From positions 434,001 through 498,000 of the forward strand of contig DATAWK010000041.1 in NCBI GenBank assembly GCA_036267255.1: DNA of 64,000 nt. Reading direction: 5' to 3'. This DNA is from DATAWK01 sp036267255 (GTDB lineage Bacteria > Acidobacteriota > Terriglobia > Terriglobales > Acidobacteriaceae). The position numbers and the translations under genes were made by a program. Below are positions 34,681-42,343 of this stretch, piece after piece; within the stretch, counting starts at the first letter, position 1, and every line of letters begins with the position of its first letter. The notes under the pieces were generated by a model. The model was not told the DNA's origin. It saw only the letters and a program-made list of their open reading frames with translations, and ran no database searches.

Positions 34681-35511
34681 TTATCGAGCTAAGAAAGTAT
34701 GTCTATGGTGGGCGCGATATACGTAATGGCCTACCAACCATCCAACTGCGCTTCCTATAAGAACATCAGTTGGAAAATGCTGCTGGCCTAATACTCTTGT
34801 GACGCTCACGCCCGTTGCAAGTGAATAAACTCCCAGTTGAGTCCAACGAGAAGGATACTCGTCCGCTATCAGGGCTGCAGTCGCCCAGGCTAGGACACTG
34901 TGAGAAGACGGCAGAGAGGAGTCAACGCCGGCGCTCTTCTGGAAGAACAGTCCATGGGCATTGTCTTGGGAAGGTCTCTCGTGCCAGAAAATAAGTTTCA
35001 TTCCTTGCTCTACAACAACTCCATCCACAAGTGCTTCGCCTCCCAGAATGCCAGTTTCACTAGCATGTGCATCATCTTTGAAATGCCCAAATCCATACAA
35101 GGCAACCGGAGCAGCAACGAAGCCGCCTATTAGCACGTTGGAAGCATTCACATTTGCCTGATTAAAGCTCGTGTCGTGAGTGACGATGGAAGCCATCATG
35201 TGATGGTCAGTCGCGATGGTGACGCCCGTTGCCGCAGCAAGAGGCAGCAGCCACTTGAGATCGTGTGTCCGGATACGAATCGGACTGGTCCATATCTTCT
35301 CCTGATCCTTCAGTATGTGGATGGGAGTATTCCGGAGTGTGACCGTGTTGTTACTCTGTGCTTGCGGCGAAGGTGCATCCGGCAACGAAGGAGCGCTTTG
35401 CTGCAAAATTGGATGAAGATCAAGGGTCGGCTGTATCTGGGCGCTCGCAGAGACACTGAAAGCTATCAGGAATAAATAGGAACAGAAGCAGATACCAGCA
35501 CTCCATTGCAT
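34681..35511 (-). CDS. PAP2-family phosphatase
   Basis: A 276-residue protein with an N-terminal signal segment (CFCSYLFLIAFSVSASAQ). The phosphatase signature is complete: K-x6-RP in MKLIFWHERPS, PSSHS in DSSLPSSHSVLAW, and SR-x5-H-x3-D-like SVTRVLGQQHFPTDVLIG. Hydrophobic helices surround it. It would remove phosphate from undecaprenyl-pyrophosphate or another lipid phosphate on the outer face of the inner membrane or in the periplasm. AAGGA stands before the ATG. It is last in the minus-strand group flavoprotein-YceI-small protein-PAP2. Confidence 0.9.
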   Translation of the reverse strand: MQWSAGICFCSYLFLIAFSVSASAQIQPTLDLHPILQQSAPSLPDAPSPQAQSNNTVTLRNTPIHILKDQEKIWTSPIRIRTHDLKWLLPLAAATGVTIATDHHMMASIVTHDTSFNQANVNASNVLIGGFVAAPVALYGFGHFKDDAHASETGILGGEALVDGVVVEQGMKLIFWHERPSQDNAHGLFFQKSAGVDSSLPSSHSVLAWATAALIADEYPSRWTQLGVYSLATGVSVTRVLGQQHFPTDVLIGSAVGWLVGHYVYRAHHRHTFLAR

Positions 35512-35578
35512 GGGCGTTCCTTTTGTTGAGAGTTATTGAAGCGATCGCGCTTACAGCTTGAAAATTCTTGCAATCAAG

Positions 35579-35686
35579 TTAGAAAAATAGATAAATGACG
35601 CTGATTCCGATGAGAAACATTGCCATCAGCACGCCCACGGTATAGAGCAAGTACCGAACGGGATAGTCTTCTTCTTCTTCTTTCAC
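35579..35686 (-). CDS. 35-residue single-span membrane protein
   Basis: A short gene starting at GTG with GGAGGGG six bases upstream. The peptide is MKEEEEDYPVRYLLY, then a hydrophobic run (TVGVLMAMFLIGISVIYLFF) to the C-terminus: four Glu and an Asp outside the membrane, then one span. It lies 20 bp after the YceI gene and 67 bp before the PAP2 gene on the same strand. No family recognised. A membrane regulator or stabiliser of a neighbour is a reasonable inference. Confidence 0.6.
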   Translation of the reverse strand: MKEEEEDYPVRYLLYTVGVLMAMFLIGISVIYLFF

Positions 35687-35706
35687 ATCTTCCCCTCCAA
35701 TAAAAG

Positions 35707-36306
35707 TCACTTCGCCGCAATCGGCGACACTGTGCCCACGAGGACCAGGTAAATTTCCACTTCTTTACTGACGCGCAACACAAAGGTGCTGGGATCTTTC
35801 AGCCCCCATTCCACGTAAGGAACCAAGAATTGCGCCTTTGCGATGCAGTGGAGACCGTCCAGGTGGATTTGTATGGGGACGATGAGTTCATGAGAAATTC
35901 CATGGAGCATAAAGGTTCCTGCAACCTGAACATTTGAATCTCCGACGGTCGAGATAGTTCCCTGTAGGCGCTCGGGGCTGAACGAGGCAACTCCAAACTC
36001 CGGAGCATCGAGAATATCTTTGCTCATGCGATTGTCACGGATTGTATTTCCGCTGTTGCCGCTTCCGGTTGCAACTAGGATTTCTCCGGAAATCAGCCCA
36101 GAGCTTCGATCAAACTCTACACTGCCGCTTTGGAGATGAAATGTCCCATGCACGGTATGAAGCACATCGCCAAGAGTGAACGCTATCAGGCTTTGCTGGG
36201 GAGAGATCGTAAAGGTTTCGTTTTGTGCATGTGCGCCGAAAACACAAAAAATGGCCAACAAAAAAGTAAGACCAGGACTCATCCAACCATGGAATCGCAA
36301 TTTCAA
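35707..36306 (-). CDS. YceI-family periplasmic protein
   Basis: About 199 residues from a TTG preceded by GGAG eight bases away; an ATG eight codons further is an alternative. A signal peptide (SPGLTFLLAIFCVFGAHAQ) is followed by the YceI lipocalin-like barrel: TISPQQSLIAFTLGDVLHTV, GTFHLQSGSVEFDRSSGLIS, DNRMSKDILDAPEFGVASF and GTFMLHGISHELIVPI. YceI proteins bind polyisoprenoid-type lipids in the periplasm. Position between a flavoprotein reductase of the geranylgeranyl reductase type and a lipid phosphatase supports an isoprenoid link. Confidence 0.88.
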   Translation of the reverse strand: MKLRFHGWMSPGLTFLLAIFCVFGAHAQNETFTISPQQSLIAFTLGDVLHTVHGTFHLQSGSVEFDRSSGLISGEILVATGSGNSGNTIRDNRMSKDILDAPEFGVASFSPERLQGTISTVGDSNVQVAGTFMLHGISHELIVPIQIHLDGLHCIAKAQFLVPYVEWGLKDPSTFVLRVSKEVEIYLVLVGTVSPIAAK

Positions 36307-36320
36307 GCAAAGAACTCCTA

Positions 36321-37424
36321 CTAAACCAGCAATTGAAATCCAACATTGAGAATACCTGCGCGTCCCCAAACTGTTAGTGGAGCCACTCCCACATGGACCG
36401 AAAGCATCTGCGCGAACAATTGTGGATTGTGGTGAAGCGAAGACAAGGTTTTGCGTCGTAACATGTCAAACCGATCCATCAAAAGCATGGACTGTGACAT
36501 AAAGGTCGGTACACGCCGAATCTGGCGATGTGCCCGCTCGTAAAGAGTAAGGTCACCTTGCTTCAACGCTGCGCTCAAAGCACGCGCCTGTAAGAATGAA
36601 AGGGCTAGACCTTCGCCAACAATGGCATCAACGGAACCAGATGCATCTCCAATGAGAGCAGTATGGTCATTGCAGACACGGTCGTACGTACGTCCGGCAG
36701 TTAGCGAACCTCGCTCGGAACTGCTGCGTTCTGCTTTGCACAAACGCAATGCGAGTTCCGGGAACAGTGGGAACACGTCTGTAATCGAGGAAAAGCATTC
36801 CCGCGACATCAATACAACACAGACTTCCTGCTCACTGATTGGAGTAACGTATGCCTGGCCGCGCGAGGACCAGTGGATCTCCATGAACCTACTCCATGGT
36901 GAGACTTTGAAATGTTGCCGAATGCCGATGCGCCGGCTCAAACGCTTTCCCGATTCAAGATTGGCCCATTTGCGAATGCGGGAGTGCATTCCGTCTGCGC
37001 CGACGATCCAGCGAGAGCGAATTTGTTTTTGTCCAGCCTGGACCACATGCTCCTGTACGCCCAAAACCTGTGTCGCCCAGTGGAACTGGACGCCTAATCT
37101 GGCAGCATGTTGGTGCAGGAAGTCATGCAGTAACATGCGCCGAATACCGCGACCCACTCCTTGAGGAAAGTAGGCCTCGACTGACTGCTCTTTATCTACG
37201 AATCGAATTCCGTGAAATGTCCCCGTCTCGCAATTATCGAGAGTGATGCCCAGCGCCTCCAAGGCAGCCAGACTGTCGGGCATTAGCCCTTCTCCGCAGG
37301 CCTTGTCAATCGGGGGTTTGAAACAGTCTGCAACGATTACCGCGAAACCCTGCTGTCGAGCAGCGATGGCAGCCGCCAGCCCAGCTGGGCCACCACCACA
37401 AATAAAAACGTCTGTATCGTACAT
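36321..37424 (-). CDS. FAD-dependent oxidoreductase, geranylgeranyl-reductase type
   Basis: A 367-residue flavoprotein from the ATG directly before the Rossmann motif (DVFICGGGPAGLAAAIAARQ). Other features are KACGEGLMPDSLAALEALG, WIVGADGMHSRIRKWANL and ALIGDASGSVDAIVGEGLAL, as in geranylgeranyl reductases and related monooxygenases. A 46-residue upstream extension in frame has no family resemblance. It would reduce or hydroxylate a lipid-like substrate using FAD. The YceI gene follows after about 14 bases. Exact substrate unknown. Confidence 0.82.
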   Translation of the reverse strand: MYDTDVFICGGGPAGLAAAIAARQQGFAVIVADCFKPPIDKACGEGLMPDSLAALEALGITLDNCETGTFHGIRFVDKEQSVEAYFPQGVGRGIRRMLLHDFLHQHAARLGVQFHWATQVLGVQEHVVQAGQKQIRSRWIVGADGMHSRIRKWANLESGKRLSRRIGIRQHFKVSPWSRFMEIHWSSRGQAYVTPISEQEVCVVLMSRECFSSITDVFPLFPELALRLCKAERSSSERGSLTAGRTYDRVCNDHTALIGDASGSVDAIVGEGLALSFLQARALSAALKQGDLTLYERAHRQIRRVPTFMSQSMLLMDRFDMLRRKTLSSLHHNPQLFAQMLSVHVGVAPLTVWGRAGILNVGFQLLV

Positions 37425-37728
37425 GGCCAGAGTACCTACTTGAAAAGCAGAGTCCGTTCTAATCGAAATATGGAACCCATTGCAGTCAACACGTGTTGCT
37501 GTCAGAGGCTTTTTTTTGCGCACAAAATGACGATCGTTGATCTTCACCTTGCGACGAAGCAATCAGGGCGCGTCGGATGAGATTCAATACGCCTGCACAA
37601 GACTTACTGGAAAACAGCATGTCCCCAGCATTTAACCGACGGACAGCGTGACTTGGATATTTTGAAAGCATCGAAAGTATAGATACCGCAAGACGAGTGA
37701 TCTGGCTTTCAAGCGGAATGCTTAGATA

Positions 37729-37748
37729 AGTCTTAAATTATTAAGACT
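37729..37748. promoter_or_regulatory. TCTTAA-N4-TTAAGA operator, distal copy
   Basis: AGTCTTAA (37729-37736), ATTA, TTAAGACT (37741-37748): perfect 8-bp arms, the best copy in the window. It lies 160 bp before the aminotransferase and about 300 bp before the divergent flavoprotein. The rest of the 484-bp gap (37425-37908) shows only an unrecognised short minus-strand frame at 37486-37671. Confidence 0.6.
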
Positions 37749-37830
37749 CATCTTGTCAAACCATGTAAAGTAATCGTTCTTACTTTGACGGGCCACGAGC
37801 ACAAGACGTGTCACGGTTCACGGTTTGTAC

Positions 37831-37864
37831 TTGACATAATATCTTAAGACATTAAGACTAAACA
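37831..37864 (+). promoter_or_regulatory. Aminotransferase promoter with TCTTAA-N4-TTAAGA operator
   Basis: A -35 (TTGACA, 37831-37836) is followed by TCTTAA-GACA-TTAAGA at 37842-37857, which fills the spacer and reaches the likely -10 (TAAGAC or nearby). A repressor bound here would block polymerase. The coding start is 45-50 bp downstream. Confidence 0.55.
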
Positions 37865-37908
37865 TAGCTTATTCTCGCGCGCTCAGAAGCAAAGGTAGGG
37901 CAGGTCCA

Positions 37909-39297
37909 ATGGTTCAGAATTTGGTTTCCCATGGCATCGACATGAATTCTATGGAATTTTCTGAGAAGGAACTCTATGCCCGTCACGTCAATCCGATCTG
38001 GGTCAGGCTCTTAGATGTGCTTGGGATGAATGTTCCATATACGCGATCCAGCGGTGCGGAGCTGTACACCCAGGATGGCCGAACCATACTCGACTGCCTG
38101 TCGGGATATTGCGTCCACAATGCCGGTCATAATCATCCGCACATCGTTGCTAACGTAGTAACGGAACTGCAGAGCCAGAGTCCTGTGATGCTGCAAAGCA
38201 ACGTGGTGGAGAGTGCCGGCAAGCTAGCTTACATATTGTGCCAGCACGCCGGTGGCAAGGTTTCAAAGGCATTTTTTTGTAGCTCTGGCAGCGAGGGTAT
38301 TGAGGCGGTTATCAAATTTTCCCGGGCACATACGGGACGTCGCGACATTGTGTATGCCTCGGGTGCATTTCATGGACTGACTTGCGGTGCACTGTCTCTC
38401 ATGGGAGATAATTTCTGGCGCGAAGGCTTCGGGCCGATGCTTAGAGATACCCATGAAGTACCCTTCGGAGATCTGAAAGCGCTGGAGAAGGTTCTGACCG
38501 AGTACAAGGTTGCGGCCGTCGTGCTGGAGCCTATTCAGGCGGAAGCCGGAATCATCGTGCCAACCTCCAAATATCTTGGCGATGTCCAGCAACTCTGTCG
38601 CAAACATGGTGCCATGTTCGTGTTAGATGAAGTGCAAACGGGCATGGGACGCACTGGCACATTCTTCGCGGCGCAGCGGTACGGTGTTCAGCCGGACATG
38701 ATTGTCCTGGCAAAGGCTCTTAGTGGCGGTCTTGTTCCGTGTGGCGCCGTGCTGATGACTGACAATATCTATAACTCGGTCTTCCACTCGCTGCGGAGGG
38801 CCTTCATCCATACTTCGACCTTTAGTGAAAATTCAATCGCCATGCGCGCGGCACTCGCCACGATTGAAGTCCTGAATCGTGAGCGACTTCCCGAGCGATC
38901 CGATAGTCTAGGAACCGAACTGCGCGATGGTTTGCGCAAGGTACTCGCTCCCTACGAGATGGTAAAAGAAGTACGTGGGGAAGGATTGCTTTGCGGAATC
39001 GAGTTCCAGACGCCGCGTAGCATCTCGATGAGAATTTCCTTCGAGGCATTTAAGGCAATTCACCCCGGATTGTTCGGGCAGATGATCGTCATGCGCCTCT
39101 TCAAAGATAAAAACATTCTTACCCAGATATGCGGAAACAATTTTATGGTGCTGAAAGTCGCGCCACCTCTCGTCATCTCTGAGCGGCAAATGAACAGTTG
39201 CATCGAAGCCATTCGCGATGTGATCGAAACTATGCATTCATCAGGAGCATTTTGGTCGGATGCCCTCAAGTTGGGACGCAGAGCTATGTCGGCTTAG
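37909..39297 (+). CDS. Class III PLP-dependent aminotransferase
   Basis: A 462-residue enzyme of the ornithine/acetylornithine/GABA aminotransferase type: LDCLSGYCVHNAGHNHPHIV, FFCSSGSEGIEAVIKFSR (phosphate cup), VVLEPIQAEAGIIVP, MFVLDEVQTGMGRTG and the PLP lysine in MIVLAKALSGGLVPCGAVL. Full length. It moves an amino group between an omega-amino compound and 2-oxoglutarate or pyruvate; the substrate is not determined. Two palindromes matching the BlaI operator lie upstream, so it may be controlled by the BlaI/M56 pair. No biosynthetic partner lies next to it; the next gene is convergent. Confidence 0.88.
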   Translation: MVQNLVSHGIDMNSMEFSEKELYARHVNPIWVRLLDVLGMNVPYTRSSGAELYTQDGRTILDCLSGYCVHNAGHNHPHIVANVVTELQSQSPVMLQSNVVESAGKLAYILCQHAGGKVSKAFFCSSGSEGIEAVIKFSRAHTGRRDIVYASGAFHGLTCGALSLMGDNFWREGFGPMLRDTHEVPFGDLKALEKVLTEYKVAAVVLEPIQAEAGIIVPTSKYLGDVQQLCRKHGAMFVLDEVQTGMGRTGTFFAAQRYGVQPDMIVLAKALSGGLVPCGAVLMTDNIYNSVFHSLRRAFIHTSTFSENSIAMRAALATIEVLNRERLPERSDSLGTELRDGLRKVLAPYEMVKEVRGEGLLCGIEFQTPRSISMRISFEAFKAIHPGLFGQMIVMRLFKDKNILTQICGNNFMVLKVAPPLVISERQMNSCIEAIRDVIETMHSSGAFWSDALKLGRRAMSA

Positions 39298-39823
39298 AGC
39301 AAGCCAGATTTGAATATTTCGGACAAAAAAGTTTAAGAGTTGGTCCTTGGAACCCTGTCTGGAGAGAAGGGCCTGGCAGAATCGTATGGAACAAAAGCGA
39401 ATAATTCCGGAACCGCTGAGTGCATGAGATTGCTATGCGTAGTGAGGAATCCTTATATCCAGCGAGGATAAGCTGCATTCCGTTAACTTTTCCGTATGGA
39501 AGTGTACGCAATCTACGATCGGATACTTGGTAACCTGAGCTATTCTTGTTCGACATTTTAGTAAATAAGCCTGCTTCCAAATACACGGAACATTCATGCC
39601 GCACGCTATATAGTCAGAAGATTGTTTCGCAGTTTATGCCGTGTAGATGTCCGCTCATCCATGCAATTAAAAATAGGCAATTAGATAATCTGCATGCAAT
39701 GGAAAATTCCAGAACTAATAAACTATCGCGCGATATTTTTATATTAAAGACAGGGTTGGACAAAATATTGATTGCTAAGCCAAGAAAATCCTAGGGTAAC
39801 GCGAGTGCCAAATCATACAAAAA
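39298..39823. other. 526-bp gap without recognised gene
   Basis: A/T-richer than its neighbours. Short frames on both strands (39284-39604 minus, 39546-39794 plus) have no recognisable product or ribosome site. It separates the aminotransferase and the phosphatase, which are convergent. No clear terminator seen. Confidence 0.4.
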
Positions 39824-41149
39824 TTATTGTACGAAGGCTGGATCGATAACATTCTTGACAGTCTGTTTAAACTCATTCCACTTGCAAGAATATTCTCTAT
39901 CTTGAGTGCTGCAACCGGGTAAAAATATATTGGCCCTGACAGGTGGCCTGTCTAGACTTAAGGGCACAAGTGTTCGCATTTGCTCAAGTGTCTGGCTTTC
40001 ATAATATGCACGTACAAAATAGATACCCCTTTCTTTGCTGCTCCACACTTCAAATACAAGCGCTCCTCCTGGAGGAGTAGCATCCTGCCGTCCATCGACA
40101 AGCCAGGAAAGTCCAAGGAGGCCGGCAACATTCGCAATATTCGTGTCGTGTCCGATCAAAAAAACCACCTTATCGCCAGGTTTACCCAGTGCTCCTGCAA
40201 CATCCTTTTGTTCGACCGCTTGCTCCATGGTTGCGAGGATGTGACTCATGATGTTGGAGGCCTGTACCCGTGCGATGTAGGGAGTTTGATCGAGCAGGCC
40301 GGCGTGAGCTGTATGAATCACCAGGATCTGGTTCAATGTGGCAGCATCCAGCCTTCCCCATCCCACATTTTGGTCTGACATTCCGTCGGTATATTCAAGA
40401 AGCATATCTTCGGCAATTGTTGATGCAACGCTAAGCGGCCCCTGGAGATCCACAAGATGATCTCCGGTTCCCGGACCAATCGACGACTTCAGGCTGAACA
40501 GCGATTTATTTGCAAGCGTACCTTCCGGCGGACACCTTACCTCGGAGCTGCAGTTCAATAAAACCTTTTCCATCTCTATCAGGCTAGACCGGTATGCTTC
40601 CACTAGCCCTGCCGGGTTATCACCAATTCGACCTGAAACCGCGGCTGCAGCAAACGCATGATCCGGGTGTCCAACGTGCGCTGCGAGTGGGTGAAACAGT
40701 GGATTGGGAGTACTGCGAGGGAGGGCCTGCACTTCCACGGAGCAGTCAGGAAACATCCCTGTGGCAAGTGCGCGCCCCGTTGCAACCGTACGTTGATCTG
40801 AGTCGGCAATAAAAGAAACGTGCCGCGTATCCGCGCATCCCTTTGCAAACAAAAGCCTCTGTTGTACAAAGTACGCTCGATCATAGCCACCAAAAATAGT
40901 CATCAACTGGCTACCCCGCGCTGTTAAATGACCGGGTGGGACATCCCATTGTGGCCATGGTTCCGCGGAATATAAATTCAATTTCCCCACCTTCCCGGTT
41001 GGGGAGCGCACGCCGTGGCGGCTTAAAATTATGACAAATTTTAGCTGGCTGGTTTGAGTCTGGCCGGTTTGCGCCCATCCCATTAGTGGATGATATGGAA
41101 GCAGCAGGACGATAAAAACCTGGGCGGCAGCCGTAATCCATTTGACCAA
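39824..41149 (-). CDS. Histidine acid phosphatase, phytase-type
   Basis: A 441-residue protein starting at TTG with GAGGA five bases before it. A signal segment (AAAQVFIVLLLPYHPLMGWAQ) precedes the catalytic motif KFVIILSRHGVRSP (R-H-G-x-R-x-P), and the proton donor is in VVFLIGHDTNIANVAGLLGL (HD). DSDQRTVATGRALATGMFP also fits the AppA/Agp branch. It would release phosphate from phytate or glucose-1-phosphate in the periplasm. It is the last gene of a unit with a beta-propeller and a TonB receptor, which suggests uptake and use of phytate. Confidence 0.9.
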   Translation of the reverse strand: MVKWITAAAQVFIVLLLPYHPLMGWAQTGQTQTSQLKFVIILSRHGVRSPTGKVGKLNLYSAEPWPQWDVPPGHLTARGSQLMTIFGGYDRAYFVQQRLLFAKGCADTRHVSFIADSDQRTVATGRALATGMFPDCSVEVQALPRSTPNPLFHPLAAHVGHPDHAFAAAAVSGRIGDNPAGLVEAYRSSLIEMEKVLLNCSSEVRCPPEGTLANKSLFSLKSSIGPGTGDHLVDLQGPLSVASTIAEDMLLEYTDGMSDQNVGWGRLDAATLNQILVIHTAHAGLLDQTPYIARVQASNIMSHILATMEQAVEQKDVAGALGKPGDKVVFLIGHDTNIANVAGLLGLSWLVDGRQDATPPGGALVFEVWSSKERGIYFVRAYYESQTLEQMRTLVPLSLDRPPVRANIFLPGCSTQDREYSCKWNEFKQTVKNVIDPAFVQ

Positions 41150-41187
41150 TCGTTTCCTCGTTTCCGATTGCTTGATTCAAAGAATGA

Positions 41188-42207
41188 CTACTTTGCTTCC
41201 CCGGAATTCGTCGCATACACACGGATTTGTGCAGGTTCGCTTGCCGATCCTGGGACACCTACATAGAGCGCATTCCGCGATGGCACAAAGAGCCCGGTTT
41301 TAGCGCCGCTTTCGGTGTGTATCGACCCCAGGGAACGAAGATGTTTGCCTGAATCGATTGCATAGACATCGACCGCACCGGCTCCGGTGATGACATACAC
41401 GCGATGAAGGTTTGCATCGTAAAAAAGATCGTCGGCATCCGCATGCACAGGCAGACGTGCAATCTCTTTGCCTGTATTCGCATCCAGCGCCAGCAGCACT
41501 GCTGGCTTGCGGCAGGCTACAAATAACACCTGCTGTTCGGCCTCGTATGCCATGGGAACGTTATCGGAGACACCGGTCAGTTTCCACGTTGCATCGATTA
41601 TGTGAGTTTTTCCGTTGATGACTGCTACCTGTGCTGCGTCTGCGATATTTGTGAAGATTCGTTGGCCCTGCACATCGAGATCGAGTGCCTCTGGATGTGC
41701 AGCTACAGGCAGATCTGCAGTCAAAGCGAAATCTTTCGTATTGACGATTGCGATACGCGCCGGGTTCGCTGCGTTGCTACCACCATGTCCGACATAGAGC
41801 ATTTTGTTTTTGGGGTTGTAGACCATGTCATCTGCATCATCCGAGAGCTTCAATGTCCCTGTAGTGTGCAATGGAGAGCCCTGATAAACCTTGAGTTGCG
41901 CAAGAGTGCCATCGGCAACATATAGACGATGTGTCTCCGGAACCCACGCCAGACCATGCGGCTTGCCAAGCCCTGTGATTGTCTGCAGCACCTTGCCCGC
42001 CTTGAGATCGACCACCTCCACAGTATGATTTCCGGCAACCGCAGCAAATAACGTATCTGTCGTAAGGTCGATGGAGAAATGGTCAAACTTTCCTGTCACC
42101 CCAGGCAATGCAATGGTCTGCTGCAACTTCAGCGGAGGATCCGTTTGCGCTCGAGCGGCAAAGCCGCACAGAAAAGATAGAACGATAGCCGTGGCAATCT
42201 TAGTCAT
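41188..42207 (-). CDS. YncE-like beta-propeller protein, secreted
   Basis: A 339-residue protein with a signal peptide (IATAIVLSFLCGFAARAQ) and repeated propeller blades: HTVEVVDLKAGKVLQTITGL, THRLYVADGTLAQLKVY, KMLYVGHGGSNAANPARIAI, NLHRVYVITGAGAVDVYAI. Seven-bladed YVTN-type propellers bind ligands or partners in the periplasm and are not known to be enzymes. It lies between the TonB receptor and the phosphatase, 38 bp from the latter. It probably helps substrate capture in this locus. Confidence 0.85.
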   Translation of the reverse strand: MTKIATAIVLSFLCGFAARAQTDPPLKLQQTIALPGVTGKFDHFSIDLTTDTLFAAVAGNHTVEVVDLKAGKVLQTITGLGKPHGLAWVPETHRLYVADGTLAQLKVYQGSPLHTTGTLKLSDDADDMVYNPKNKMLYVGHGGSNAANPARIAIVNTKDFALTADLPVAAHPEALDLDVQGQRIFTNIADAAQVAVINGKTHIIDATWKLTGVSDNVPMAYEAEQQVLFVACRKPAVLLALDANTGKEIARLPVHADADDLFYDANLHRVYVITGAGAVDVYAIDSGKHLRSLGSIHTESGAKTGLFVPSRNALYVGVPGSASEPAQIRVYATNSGEAK

Positions 42208-42343
42208 TCAGTTTCTTTCTTAGTGCCTGGATTTCTGGCCGACAGCCTTCCCGGGCACGTTGAGATGTTGCGAGCTTCCGTTATCACCCTTATGAACCTC
42301 GGTAGAGAAAGGGCTGGAGAATCGCTCCCGGCACAACATCCGC

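Noticed and set aside
37425..37562. 46-residue extension of the flavoprotein
   Set aside because: The Rossmann motif begins directly after the ATG at 37424; the extension shows no family similarity.
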